Source of the DNA: Amycolatopsis rubida
Lineage (GTDB): Bacteria; Actinomycetota; Actinomycetes; Mycobacteriales; Pseudonocardiaceae
Direction: 5' to 3'
Assembly (NCBI RefSeq): GCF_900115345.1
Contig: NZ_FOWC01000014.1
Span: 168,464-232,463, forward strand
Length of the DNA stretch: 64,000 bases
The translations under genes were made by a program, and so were the position numbers. Each line of letters starts with the position of its first letter. Position 1 is the stretch's first letter. The notes under the pieces were generated by a model. The model searched no databases and was not told where the DNA came from. It saw only the letters and a list, made by a program, of their open reading frames with translations. Positions 26,415 to 35,851 of the stretch are shown piece after piece.

Positions 26415-26998
26415 TGCAGGTCTACCAAAGCGATTCGGTCGATGACTCGTGGGATACCGCGCAGCGTCGACAGTGTGACGCGTGCAGGGCTGGCCGCTGA
26501 AACCGCGATCTTGCCGCACCACGTCCGGTTTTTCGAGAAATTCTTCATGCGGACGTAGCGGCCGGCATCGAAGGCTGGCTGACAACTGGAAGGGGTCTGC
26601 GCATGACAGCCCTGCCAGTACTGCTCCGGAACCAGGCTCGCCAGTTGAGTGAGCTCGTACTGCTGTGTGTCGCCTGACCGGTCCAGTCCGCCGAGACGGT
26701 CGGTAAACTTCGCGCGACTCTGTTCCACGAAGCCGATTGCGTTCGGCTTCGTGGTATCGTCGATGACTTTGTATCCCACAAAGACGTCGTCACGGGAAAG
26801 TCCGGTGAAGAAAGACCACCCTTGTGGCCACAATAGTGAATACGAGTGAAGTCGCTCGCTCAGCCAGCCCGTCGACGAGCCGGAGACGGCTCCGGAGAGG
26901 CTAGTGAAAACCAAGGTGAGAAGCAAGGTGGTCGCTGCAGCCACGAAACTCTTGCCGCTAGCGTCCAGCGCGGTATTGCGACTTAATCTTCTCCGCAT
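26402..26998 (-). CDS. sdpA: SdpA-family protein
   Basis: 198 residues. One N-terminal membrane helix (FVAAATTLLLTLVFTSLSGA) precedes an exported domain with PQGWSFFTGLSRDDVFVGYK, the signature of SdpA, and a Cys pair (YWQGCHAQTPSSCQP), with a later Cys in RTWCGKIAVS. SdpA and SdpB together process or fold the SdpC toxin in Bacillus. It starts 21 bases after the stop of a small secreted peptide and overlaps sdpB by 13 bases, so the three genes form one operon. Confidence 0.78.
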   Translation of the reverse strand: MRRRLSRNTALDASGKSFVAAATTLLLTLVFTSLSGAVSGSSTGWLSERLHSYSLLWPQGWSFFTGLSRDDVFVGYKVIDDTTKPNAIGFVEQSRAKFTDRLGGLDRSGDTQQYELTQLASLVPEQYWQGCHAQTPSSCQPAFDAGRYVRMKNFSKNRTWCGKIAVSAASPARVTLSTLRGIPRVIDRIALVDLQCGG

Positions 26999-27019
26999 TC
27001 GGCGTGCCGTCGAATCAGC

Positions 27020-27154
27020 TCACAAAACCGTCTCTACACCTACGGCAGCGGGTTTGCTATCCGAGTTCGGACTGGCGGAGCCCGACGCGGTGAAGAAGAA
27101 CGCGAAGGCGACGGCGACGGCGATCGCTAGGCCAGCAAGAAAAGACCTCTTCAT
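27020..27154 (-). CDS. 44-residue secreted peptide, possible Sdp toxin precursor or truncated SdpC
   Basis: ATG at 27154 follows GGAGGG by seven bases. The peptide is a signal sequence (MKRSFLAGLAIAVAVAFAFF then FTASGSASP) plus a short tail (NSDSKPAAVGVETVL). It sits where the toxin gene sdpC stands in Sdp operons. SdpC is ~200 residues with a Cys-bearing hydrophobic toxin core, which is absent here. Either most of sdpC has been deleted, or this is a short exported peptide of its own. Confidence 0.6.
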   Translation of the reverse strand: MKRSFLAGLAIAVAVAFAFFFTASGSASPNSDSKPAAVGVETVL

Positions 27155-27592
27155 AGAAATTCCCTCCCTCGTTTAACCACGCTCGCTGAGCGTGATCAGC
27201 GACTTACTATAGCACTCGGCCTACTCGATCTCTACCCAACTGCTACCCCTTCGCTGAAGGCCGATGGGTGCTGCGGTCCGGCCGCTTGCGACGTCGGCCG
27301 GGCCGCCATGCGGAGCGGTTGCTCCATCTGGCTGATCATGGGAACTGGACCGCATCGCTCGGTGCAGTACAGTTCGAGCTGGCTTCGCTGCTGGCTCGCT
27401 CGGTGCAGGACAAGCCGGCGGGCGGGCGCGGCCGGACATCTCGCACCGGCCGTCGGGGCCGAACCTGTCAGTTCTCAGCCGGAAACCGTTCGACGTTGAC
27501 GACCATGCGGGTAGGCTTGCGAGCTGGACTCGGTACCGGTACTCGCGCTCGCGGGTGCGTTCGGTAGGCGGTCAGTAGAGCGAGAGGGGAAA
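27155..27592 (+). promoter_or_regulatory. Divergent promoter region between the Sdp operon and the SARP gene
   Basis: Leftward, TATAGT (complement of 27206-27211) is a good -10 with a weak TAGAGA 17 bases before it. Two short dyads (CGCTGA...TCAGCG and ACGCTC...GAGCGT) lie near 27180-27200. No gene is seen in this stretch. Confidence 0.35.
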
Positions 27593-30500
27593 GTGGCAGT
27601 CGAATTCTTGGCACTCGGGCCACTCGAAGTGCGTCACGCAGGACAGGCGATAGCCATCAATGGCATGCGGCAGCAGAAGCTCCTTGCGCTCCTGTTGCTG
27701 AACGTTAACAGCACCGTCTCGGTGGACTGGCTCGTTGACGAACTCTGGGAGGCGCCGCCCAAGTCGGTTCGCCAGCAGATTCACAACGCGGTGGCCGGCG
27801 TGCGCCGGACACTGTCCGGCTACCCTGGATTGCAGATTTCGACAAGCCCTGCCGGGTACCTGCTCGAGGCCGAGCGCAGCGCGATCGATTTGCACGTTTT
27901 CAGCGATCGCGTCAAGAACGTCGAACGCATCGACCCGATGGGCTGCCTCGACAACTCTGTCGCCGAATTGAGAGAAGCGCTGGCTTTATGGCGGGGGCGG
28001 GTCCTGCTCGGCATAACGAGCCCTGCCATCGACGCGATAGCGACCAGCATGGAGGAGCGGCGGCTTGTCGCTCGCGAGCGCTTGGCGGCGCTCCGGCTGG
28101 CTTCCGGCGAGTTCGCCACCGTCGTCGGCGAACTGAGGGAGATGGTCTCTCAGTATCCGTTGCGAGAGTCTCTGCGTTACAACCTCATGCTGGCGCTCTA
28201 CAAGGCAGGCTGGCAGGCGGACGCGCTCGAGGTGTTCGACCATGCGCGCCGCGAACTCGCCGAAGAACTCGGCGTTGATCCCGGCCCGCAGTTGCGGGCC
28301 TTGCACGCGGATATCCTGCAGGGAGCCCGAGATATCGGCGTTCTGGTCAACGGCGAGATCAGAACGCTCGAAGCGCCCGGCACGCACTCCTCAGCACTGG
28401 CCGCCGAGCGGCCGGCACAGTGCTATCTGCCCAACGACACTCGGGACTTTTTCGGCCGGTCGGACGAGCTCACCGACCTTCTGGCGGACATCGAAGTCTC
28501 GTCGCCGACAGCGCTGTCGATCTCCGCGATCGGCGGGATGGGCGGAGTCGGCAAAACGGCTCTCGCGGTACATCTCGCACACCGCGTGCTGGCGGATTAC
28601 CCGGACGGGCAGTTCTTCATCGATCTCCACGGTTTCACGCTCGGCGTCGAACCGCTGACGCCTGCGGAAGCACTGGATTCGCTCCTGCGGGACAGCGGTG
28701 TCGCGGGCGAACTGGTGCCGCCGGCGCTGGAGGGGCGGGTGGCCCGATGGCGGGCCCATATGGCCGGCAAACGCGCGATTGTCGTTCTTGACAACGCAGT
28801 CAACGTGGAGCAGGTGCGCCCGCTGCTCCCGGGGACGGCTGGCATCCTGGTCGTCATCACCAGCCGCCGCAAGCTCGCCGCGCTGGAAGGAATGACGTCC
28901 ATCGACTTGGACGTGCTGCCCCATTCGGACGCGATCGAGGTGTTCCGGCTGGTCGCGGGGAAACGGCGGACGGAGGCCGAGGCGGAGGCGATCTCCAACG
29001 TGGTGCGTCTTTGCGGCCGCTTGCCGCTGGCGCTGCGCATCGCTGGTTCCCGGTTTCGCGAACGTCCCGCGTGGACCGTCGCCGATTTGGTAATTCGGCT
29101 GGAGGGGCAGGCGCGGCGCGGCAAGTTTCTCGAAGTCGAGGGCTGCAGCGTCGCGGACGTGCTGCGGGTCTCTTATCGCTACCTCCGGCCGTTGGGGAAG
29201 CGCGTCTTCCGCATGCTTGGCCTGCACCCCGGCGCTGATTTCGACAAATACGCGGCGGCCGCACTCGCCGGTATCTCCGCGGAAGAAGCGGAGGAGACAC
29301 TCGAGGCACTGCTGGACGACAACTTGGTCCGGCAGGATGTGCCGGGGCGGTACTACTTCCATGATCTTGTTCGTGACTGCGCCCATGAACTGTGCGTAGA
29401 CGTCGACAGCCGTGAGGACCGAGACCTGGCGCAGCGCGCGCTTCTCGACTACTACGTGCACGCCGCATTCGCTCACTGCGAGCCGCTCAGCCGAATCGAA
29501 TTAGGGATGCCGCAAGCGGAACGACCCGCCTTCTGGACAGACGCCGAGGTGCAGGCCTCGACATCGGCCGGCGGGTTCGAATACGAGTTCGGCAATATCG
29601 TGTCATCGGCCCAGTTTGCGGCCGAGCGAAACTGGCACCGGACTGCGTGGCAGCTCGCCTGCATGGTCCAGCCGTATCTGCGAAGCCGCAACTACGACGG
29701 TAACTCGCGAAAGTTGTGCGAACTGGGCGTCGCCTCAGCGCGCTCGGACGGCAGCGAGCTGGCCGAGTCGATCTGTCTGCAGGGATTGGCGGCCGTGCAC
29801 CGGGAGCGCGGCTCGACGGCCGAAGCGCACCAGCACTTGAACAGGGCGCTGCGTCTCAGCCGCGCGAGCGGGGACGAGGCCGTCCACATGGAGCAGTTGA
29901 CCAATCTGGGTGCGCTCTTCTCGAATGAAGACCGGCTGCAAGCTTCCCTCGACGCTTACCTCGCGGCCGAGGAGAAAGCGGCACAGCTGAAGAACATCGA
30001 CATGTTGCGCACCATCCGCAACAACCTCGGCGTGGCATGCCGAGACCTCGGCAGGTTCGACGAGGCTCTGGACTACCTGCACGCAGCTCTGGAACTGGAG
30101 CGCAGCCGGACGAATTCGATCCGCGGGACCGCTGTCCCGCTGTGGAACATCGCCTCGATCGCCCACTTCAGGAGGGAGCACCACAAGGCTGACGAGCTCT
30201 TCTCGCGGGTGTACGAGGACAGCGTGCGCGGCGGCTTCAGCCATGGCGAGGCCCTCGGACTCGTCGGCATGAGTGCGACGCGACGCTCGCTCGGCAAGGT
30301 GGAGGATTCCATCGACTTCGGCAGGCAAGCCCTTGCGTTGGCGAGGAGGTTCGCTTTTCGGCGAGTGGAATGCGAGGCTCTCAGCACGATCGGCGAGGCA
30401 TGGTTTTCCTCGGGCGCGACAGCTAGTTCCTCCGAGGTGTTCGATCAGGCGATGAGCTATTCGCGCGAATACTCGTTTTCCCGCTTTATAGCGCGTGCGT

Positions 30501-30691
30501 TTGAGGGTTTCGCCCATATCGCTTACGCTCGCGGCGATATGGCGACGGCCGAGCGGCACTGGCGTGACGCGCTCGACACCTACCCTGCGAACATGCACGA
30601 ACGAGCATACGCTCGTTTCCACCTTGACTCGTTGGGCAGAGCCGAGGCGGGAGACTGTTTCAGGTGTGGTTTCCACTACGACGCCGCGTAG
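27593..30691 (+). CDS. AfsR/SARP-type regulator: BTAD, NB-ARC and TPR domains
   Basis: 1032 residues from a GTG preceded by GAGAGGGGA. Residues 1-95 form an OmpR-like winged helix (VEFLALGPLEVRHAGQAIAI and QQIHNAVAGVRRTL); ~95-245 a bacterial transcriptional activation domain ending ELAEELGVDPGPQLRALHAD. An NB-ARC NTPase follows with Walker A GGMGGVGKTALAVHLAH (~317) and kinase-2 RAIVVLDNAV. The C-terminal ~350 residues are TPRs (NNLGVACRDLGRFDEALDYL). It is a large streptomyces antibiotic regulatory protein, likely activating the neighbouring peptide clusters. Confidence 0.92.
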   Translation: MAVEFLALGPLEVRHAGQAIAINGMRQQKLLALLLLNVNSTVSVDWLVDELWEAPPKSVRQQIHNAVAGVRRTLSGYPGLQISTSPAGYLLEAERSAIDLHVFSDRVKNVERIDPMGCLDNSVAELREALALWRGRVLLGITSPAIDAIATSMEERRLVARERLAALRLASGEFATVVGELREMVSQYPLRESLRYNLMLALYKAGWQADALEVFDHARRELAEELGVDPGPQLRALHADILQGARDIGVLVNGEIRTLEAPGTHSSALAAERPAQCYLPNDTRDFFGRSDELTDLLADIEVSSPTALSISAIGGMGGVGKTALAVHLAHRVLADYPDGQFFIDLHGFTLGVEPLTPAEALDSLLRDSGVAGELVPPALEGRVARWRAHMAGKRAIVVLDNAVNVEQVRPLLPGTAGILVVITSRRKLAALEGMTSIDLDVLPHSDAIEVFRLVAGKRRTEAEAEAISNVVRLCGRLPLALRIAGSRFRERPAWTVADLVIRLEGQARRGKFLEVEGCSVADVLRVSYRYLRPLGKRVFRMLGLHPGADFDKYAAAALAGISAEEAEETLEALLDDNLVRQDVPGRYYFHDLVRDCAHELCVDVDSREDRDLAQRALLDYYVHAAFAHCEPLSRIELGMPQAERPAFWTDAEVQASTSAGGFEYEFGNIVSSAQFAAERNWHRTAWQLACMVQPYLRSRNYDGNSRKLCELGVASARSDGSELAESICLQGLAAVHRERGSTAEAHQHLNRALRLSRASGDEAVHMEQLTNLGALFSNEDRLQASLDAYLAAEEKAAQLKNIDMLRTIRNNLGVACRDLGRFDEALDYLHAALELERSRTNSIRGTAVPLWNIASIAHFRREHHKADELFSRVYEDSVRGGFSHGEALGLVGMSATRRSLGKVEDSIDFGRQALALARRFAFRRVECEALSTIGEAWFSSGATASSSEVFDQAMSYSREYSFSRFIARAFEGFAHIAYARGDMATAERHWRDALDTYPANMHERAYARFHLDSLGRAEAGDCFRCGFHYDAA

Positions 30692-31164
30692 GTCCGCACG
30701 GCGTTGTTCGCGCCGGATGCGGCAACGCGGAGACCAGGTTCAGTCCTCGATGTGCGCGAGCAGGAGGAAAAGCGCGACGACGTCGCCAAGATCCGGAGGA
30801 ACGGGTGCTCCAGGATGATCGTGGGCTGCACGATACCCGTATGGCGCGAAGGCTTCCGACGACCGAGTGGGTCAGCTTCGCCGCCGACGCTGAGAACGCG
30901 CACTGATCCGGGTCAAGCGTGCCGCCGACGGCTCTTGCCGTGCAAAATGCCTCTCCACGCCGAAGTTCCGTTGAGACAACGCTCGACCGGACTGCTCGGC
31001 CTGGTCGAGTAGCTGCGGAGTGCCGGACCGGTAGCGGGATCTGGCAACGTTCTCCCGATCCGTCCGAACGACGGCCGCGGGAACGTGCGTTGTGCAGCGA
31101 TCCCGCGCCGAGTCCGGCTTCCGTGCATGGGGAGGATGAGCGGTTACATGGTCTGGATGAATCG
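30692..31164 (+). other. Intergenic region upstream of the ParB/StrR-like gene
   Basis: Open frames on both strands are Arg/Ser-rich and lack RBSs. The reading frame of the downstream gene is open back to 30919, so its start is not fixed by a stop codon. Confidence 0.4.
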
Positions 31165-32250
31165 ATGATGGGCAAGCCGTCTGACACGGATTCGGAAAGA
31201 AGCGAAACGACACACGTCCGAGAACCTGACCCGATGCGGCACGGGCAGTTCACGGTAGTCATGGCCCGGAAACCGGCACCGGCGTCGACCACCGTCTCGA
31301 TTCCCCTGCACCTGCTGACGCCGTCGGATTCGCCGCGCTTAGCAGGCGAATCCGACGAGCACGTGCACGCTCTCGCGGCGCTGGATCGCCCGTTGCCTCC
31401 GATCGTCGTGCATCGGACGACGATGCGCGTGGTCGACGGGATGCACAGGCTCAAGGCAGCGGCACTCCGCCACCAGGACCGGATCGGCGTCGTGTTCTTC
31501 GACGGGAACTCGGACGAGGCGTTTATCGAGGCTGTCCGCCGCAACGCCCACCATGGGCTGCCGCTGAGCCGAGCCGACCGCACTGCGGCCGTGGTCAGGA
31601 TCCTCGAGACCCATTCTCATTGGTCGAACGCGGCGATCGCGGCGACGGCGGGTGTCTCCGACAAGACGGTGGCCACGATACGCGCGCGTTCGACTTCGAA
31701 GATTCCGAGGTCGAACGGCCGTGTAGGACACGACGGCCGGGTACGGCCGGTCAATCCGGCGCTGGGACGGCGGCGCGCCGCCGAGTTCCTCGGGCGGAAT
31801 CCGGACGCGACGCTGCGCGAGATCGCCCGGACCGCCGGGATAGCCATCGGCACTGCGAAGGACGTCCGCGAACGACTCCGCAACGGCCAGGACCCGTTGC
31901 CGCCAAGGGTCCGGAAGATCGACGACGAGCCTCGCTGGCTGGCACCGCCGGGCATGTTCGGCCGGGGCGACCCGTCGTCCGCCGCGAGAGCGGCTGGGAC
32001 CTTCGACGACCTGGTCGCTGTCTTGAAACGAGATCCCTCGTTGCGGTTGAGCGAGTCCGGTCGCGTACTCCTCCGGTTGCTCGACGCCCACGCTTCCCAC
32101 GACGATGACTGGGAACGACTCGTCGAGAGCATTCCCGCCCATTGCACCCGCGCGATCGCCGACGCGGCTCAACGCTGTGTGAACTCCTGGCGGCGCATTG
32201 CCGCACTGCTCGAATCCCGAACCTTCGAGCAGTCCGCGTCCGGTCGCTGA
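31165..32250 (+). CDS. ParB/StrR-like DNA-binding regulator
   Basis: 361 residues from ATG 31165; a GTG 42 bases upstream with GGGGAGG nearby is an alternative. The ParB N-terminal fold is clear: IPLHLLTPSDSPRL, LPPIVVHRTTMRVVDGMHRL, VVFFDGNSDEAFIEAVRRNA. An HTH follows (HSHWSNAAIAATAGVSDKTV) and a second one (DATLREIARTAGIAIGTAKD). StrR-type proteins with this layout are pathway-specific activators in antibiotic clusters. Position beside the SARP and the 32-44 kb cluster supports that role. Confidence 0.85.
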   Translation: MMGKPSDTDSERSETTHVREPDPMRHGQFTVVMARKPAPASTTVSIPLHLLTPSDSPRLAGESDEHVHALAALDRPLPPIVVHRTTMRVVDGMHRLKAAALRHQDRIGVVFFDGNSDEAFIEAVRRNAHHGLPLSRADRTAAVVRILETHSHWSNAAIAATAGVSDKTVATIRARSTSKIPRSNGRVGHDGRVRPVNPALGRRRAAEFLGRNPDATLREIARTAGIAIGTAKDVRERLRNGQDPLPPRVRKIDDEPRWLAPPGMFGRGDPSSAARAAGTFDDLVAVLKRDPSLRLSESGRVLLRLLDAHASHDDDWERLVESIPAHCTRAIADAAQRCVNSWRRIAALLESRTFEQSASGR

Positions 32251-32270
32251 GGGGTGCAGAGAGAACAAGT

Positions 32271-32316
32271 GCTGGGGGGCCTCCGTTGCACAAGCGGAGG
32301 CCCCCAGCTTCTTCTC
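32271..32316 (+). terminator. Strong hairpin terminator between convergent genes
   Basis: GCTGGGGGGCCTCCG (32271-32285) pairs with CGGAGGCCCCCAGC (32295-32308) with one bulged G, followed by TTCTTCTC. It separates the ParB/StrR-like gene from the converging gene at 32332. Confidence 0.85.
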
Positions 32317-32331
32317 GGACGTCTTGCCGCG

Positions 32332-33141
32332 TCAGAGAACGCGCGCAGGGTCGGGAATCAGTGCAGCCGCCTTCAACGACGTCGGATAGGCGTAGGCGTC
32401 CGGTTCGGCCACAACCTCGGTGATGCTGGCCAGCGCCCGCTCCATCTCCTCGCGGCCGATACCGGACACGATGTCTCGCATCCAGGTGCGCAGCCAGTCG
32501 AGCACCTCGTCCGTCTCGACCAGGCCGAACTTGAGGGCTAGGCCACGGAGATGGATCTCGTCTGGCTGCCGCGCCCGGGAAACAGCGCCCAGATAGAGTC
32601 CGGGGAAAGTACGGCTCAGCGAACTGTCTGGAATCGTGTGCTGGTGCACGTACGTATCAACCCAGTCCGGGTCGCGGAGCGTCGCACGAGCGCCGTCCCG
32701 GCAGGCTTCGAAGACTTCGGTCCAGTCGCCGGTGTCTGCCAGCAACTGGTCGATGGCGTATTCGACCAGGCTGTGTGCCCAGCCGCGGCGGCTGTCGCGC
32801 TCTCCGGCGTCCGGGCGGCGCCAACCCGCTTGTTCAGCGGTGGTCCAGAACGTCTCGTACCGCCGGGCGACTTGGCCCATCCGCACATACGCCCATCCGC
32901 GCCTCCGGCGTTCCCCGGACCACCGGGTCCCGTAGTGGACGACCGCGTCACCCACCATGTGCGTGACGATCAGCTGGTCACGAGCGGACTCGTGGCGGTA
33001 CCAGCTGTGCTCGTACGCCCAGTCGTGGCAGTTCAGGATATCCGGCAACATCAGCTCGAGCACCCGCTCGCCCGCGCGGAGATCCACGCTCCGCACGACT
33101 TCGGACCGAGTGGCTGTCTCGACATGGCCCAGGATATACAT
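32332..33141 (-). CDS. Unknown soluble protein with His-rich N-terminal motif
   Basis: 269 residues from the ATG at 33141 (MYILGHVETATRSE), chosen over 33195, which overlaps the upstream permease stop. Notable: LNCHDWAYEHSWYRHES and VTHMVGDAVVHYGTRW, with an HxxxDxxxH spacing like helical zinc-dependent phospholipase C/S1-P1-type metal sites. Many Trp and Arg residues; no membrane segment. It is the last gene of the ABC-transporter operon in the peptide cluster. Metal-dependent hydrolase is a guess. Confidence 0.6.
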   Translation of the reverse strand: MYILGHVETATRSEVVRSVDLRAGERVLELMLPDILNCHDWAYEHSWYRHESARDQLIVTHMVGDAVVHYGTRWSGERRRRGWAYVRMGQVARRYETFWTTAEQAGWRRPDAGERDSRRGWAHSLVEYAIDQLLADTGDWTEVFEACRDGARATLRDPDWVDTYVHQHTIPDSSLSRTFPGLYLGAVSRARQPDEIHLRGLALKFGLVETDEVLDWLRTWMRDIVSGIGREEMERALASITEVVAEPDAYAYPTSLKAAALIPDPARVL

Positions 33142-33169
33142 CGAATCCCTCTCCCTCGGATTGCGGAAC

Positions 33170-33982
33170 TCAGGAAAACTCCAGCGTGCCCTCACGCCGC
33201 CCTGAGTCCAGGAACAGCTTCAGCAACAAAGCGCCTACCCCCAACCAAGCCAATCCGCTGCCTGCGGCGAGTCCCGCGTCCGCCAGGAGCGGAACGCCGA
33301 CCTCGCCACGGGCCAGCCGACGGAGCGCATCGAGTCCGTAGGTCGGTGGCAGAAGATGAGCCAGCCAGCGCACAGGCAAGGGCCAGAAGCCCACCGGAAC
33401 GACGGCCCCGCATACGGCGGAGGTGACAGCCGAGACGACCGCACCCATGAGGTTGCGCAGCTCCGGGCGGTTGAGCACGACGACCGCCATGGCGAACGCG
33501 AAGAGGTAGCTGGAAAGGCAGCTCACCACCAGAGCGCCGAACGCGAGCACTCCGGTCAAGACTGTCCACCGCACACCGAACAGCGGGCCGAGGACGAAGA
33601 GCGAAACCGAGGAAGTCGCGAGCGAACTCGGGATCCACTGCACGCTGCGTCCCAGGAAGACGGGCACCCAGCTCACCGGAGCCACGATCAGGAGCGGGAG
33701 CGTTCCGGCCCGCCGTTCCCACGCCGTCGACGCGCAGACCAGCATCAGTTCCGTCACCAGCACGGTCATCGCCGCGCCGACGAGCAAGTATTCCTGCTGC
33801 TCGCGAGAATCGAGCAGGCGGCCGATGAGCGCGTAGAAGGCCACCTGCGCCAAAATCCGAGTCAACCAGCCACAAGTCCACGTGACAGGCGTGTACATCG
33901 CCTTGAAGTCCGCGAAGGCGTTCGCCGAGCCCGCCCGGCCCACCCGCAACCAGGCCGCGGCAGTGGAGATCAAAGTCGTCAT
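33170..33982 (-). CDS. ABC-2 type transporter permease (second)
   Basis: 270 residues, six predicted helices: for example ILAQVAFYALIGRLLDSREQ, LGPLFGVRWTVLTGVLAFGA and VVSAVTSAVCGAVVPVGFWP. The P.(S/T)YGLDALR motif near the C-terminus is typical of ABC-2 exporters. It follows the first permease by six bases. With the ATPase at 34759 it forms an exporter, presumably for the cluster product. Confidence 0.87.
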   Translation of the reverse strand: MTTLISTAAAWLRVGRAGSANAFADFKAMYTPVTWTCGWLTRILAQVAFYALIGRLLDSREQQEYLLVGAAMTVLVTELMLVCASTAWERRAGTLPLLIVAPVSWVPVFLGRSVQWIPSSLATSSVSLFVLGPLFGVRWTVLTGVLAFGALVVSCLSSYLFAFAMAVVVLNRPELRNLMGAVVSAVTSAVCGAVVPVGFWPLPVRWLAHLLPPTYGLDALRRLARGEVGVPLLADAGLAAGSGLAWLGVGALLLKLFLDSGRREGTLEFS

Positions 33983-33988
33983 TTCTCC

Positions 33989-34759
33989 TCAGCTTCCGAA
34001 CGAAATCGTTCCGGTTGTCCGGGCACGGTTGAGCACCACCGCGAGCAGGCCTCGGCCGAGAAGACCGCTGGCCGCACCCAACAGCACGATCACGAGGATC
34101 CGGAGCAACGGTGCCCGCGGCGCCTCGGACAACAGGCTTTCCCGGAGCAGATCAGAGCTCCAGGAAAGGAACACCGCGTGACTCAGCGGTTGCAGGAAGC
34201 CGGGGAGCAGCGCGACGGGCACCAGGACGCCCCCCAGTATGTAGAACGGGAAACTCAGCGAGTTCTGGAAGATACGTGCCGACCGGGACAATACGAACAA
34301 CGAACTCATGACACCGGCCCAGCCGCTCATGGCGAAGACGGTGGCGATCAGCGCGAAGACGAAGACCGTGGGCGAACCCAAGGTGAGTGTCACTCCGAAC
34401 GCGAACTTCGCGACGCACCACGACTCCGCCAGTCCTAGCAGGCTCACCGACGTCACGACCGCGATGCGACCGGTCAGCAAAGGCCAGAGGCTGGTTGGCG
34501 CGGCGATGAGCGCCTCGAGTGTGCCGTTTTCCCGTTCGACGTCGATCATGTCGCCTGCGATGAGCAACGACATGCCCCACAGCGCGATAAGCGCGGGTGC
34601 CAGCACTGCGTTCGCCTCCAGGTCCGGGCGCGCACCGTGGTGCACGATCGCCAGGAAGATCACCGTCATGAGCGGCGTCGTCGCTAGAGCCATCAGGTCG
34701 CCTGGTGATCGTCGCAGCAGGCGAAGCTGGAAAACTGCGCCGTTCAGCGCCGCATGCAT
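33989..34759 (-). CDS. ABC-2 type transporter permease (first)
   Basis: 256 residues, six predicted helices, with the ABC-2 signature DMIDVERENGTLEALIAAPT in the first cytoplasmic loop and ILGGVLVPVALLPGFLQPLS near the end. Its start overlaps the stop of the ATPase gene by one base (TGATG), so the two are translationally coupled. Two different permeases suggest a heterodimeric export channel. Confidence 0.87.
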   Translation of the reverse strand: MHAALNGAVFQLRLLRRSPGDLMALATTPLMTVIFLAIVHHGARPDLEANAVLAPALIALWGMSLLIAGDMIDVERENGTLEALIAAPTSLWPLLTGRIAVVTSVSLLGLAESWCVAKFAFGVTLTLGSPTVFVFALIATVFAMSGWAGVMSSLFVLSRSARIFQNSLSFPFYILGGVLVPVALLPGFLQPLSHAVFLSWSSDLLRESLLSEAPRAPLLRILVIVLLGAASGLLGRGLLAVVLNRARTTGTISFGS

Positions 34760-35742
34760 CAGTGGACCTTCATTCCGCGGTCACCGATGAGGTGGAGGTA
34801 GACCTCTTCGAGATCAGGCACGGTGTTGCGCACCCTGGTCACGCCGGCCTGCACGAGAGACAGCAGGATCTCGCCCGCGGTGGCCTGGTCGTCGGCGTGG
34901 AACCGCAAGTACCCGTCGGGAAGCTCCTCGACCAAGCGCACCCCGGCCAGGCGGGAAATCCGCTCGCGCACCTGCTGGGGAACCTGCCAGGCATCCACCC
35001 GTTCGCACCGGGACACGAGGGATCCCAACGCGGACGGCGGTTCGGTGGCGATGAGCCTGCCGTTGTCGATGAACGAGACCTGGTCACAGACCTGCTCCGC
35101 CTCGGCCATGTCGTGCGTCGTGATGAGAATCGTCTTGCCGGCCCGGCGGAGCTGCTCGACGAGCGTCCGAAAGTCGCGTGCGCCCACGGGGTCGATGCCG
35201 TCGGTCGGCTCGTCGAGCAACACCACCGGCGGGTCGCCAATCAGGCCGCGTGCCAGATGGACCCGCTGCTTCATCCCCCGAGAGAAGCCTTCGACCCGAT
35301 CGTGCTGCCGCGCGGTCATGCCGAATCGGCCGATGAGCTCGTCGAGCCGAGTGTTCAGCGCCTGGCCCCGCAGGCCGTACAGCGCACCCCAGTGCTGGAG
35401 GTTCTGCCGGACGGTGAGCCGTCCGTAGAGGCCGCGGTCGCCGCCGAAGACGATCCCGATCCGGGCACGGACCGCACGGGCTTCGGACACGACGTCGTGC
35501 CCGCACACCCGGACTTCCCCGCTCGTGGGCAGCAGGATCGTGGAGATGATCTTGCACAACGTGGTCTTGCCCGCGCCGTTCGGCCCGAGAAGGCCACGTA
35601 CTTCGCCGTACCCGACGCTCAGCGCGACGTCGTCCAGTGCCACGGAAACCTTCCTCGTCCCGTCCGCCGTTTTCGCCCGTCCCCGGAACGTGCGGGTGAG
35701 CCCGCGGATTTCGATACACGAATTGCTCGCCACAATCGACAC
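34759..35742 (-). CDS. ABC transporter ATP-binding protein
   Basis: 327 residues from GTG 35742 (VSIVASNSCIEIRGL), preferred to an ATG 93 bases upstream whose extension is not family-like. Walker A LLGPNGAGKTTL (~55), Q-loop region IGIVFGGDRGLYGRLTVRQN, signature VEGFSRGMKQRVHLA, Walker B VVLLDEPTDGIDP and H-loop ITTHDMAEA are all present. It is a DrrA-like exporter ATPase. The C-terminal ~90 residues are the usual accessory domain. Confidence 0.93.
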   Translation of the reverse strand: MSIVASNSCIEIRGLTRTFRGRAKTADGTRKVSVALDDVALSVGYGEVRGLLGPNGAGKTTLCKIISTILLPTSGEVRVCGHDVVSEARAVRARIGIVFGGDRGLYGRLTVRQNLQHWGALYGLRGQALNTRLDELIGRFGMTARQHDRVEGFSRGMKQRVHLARGLIGDPPVVLLDEPTDGIDPVGARDFRTLVEQLRRAGKTILITTHDMAEAEQVCDQVSFIDNGRLIATEPPSALGSLVSRCERVDAWQVPQQVRERISRLAGVRLVEELPDGYLRFHADDQATAGEILLSLVQAGVTRVRNTVPDLEEVYLHLIGDRGMKVH

Positions 35743-35851
35743 CTTTGTTTCCCGATCCGGAAGTCCGGCGTTCCGTCGGTCGATCTTGACGGCTCCTCCG
35801 CGGCCATGCAACAGTCGTCCAGGTTTGCCCGTCACCCTGCGAAGGAGAGCA

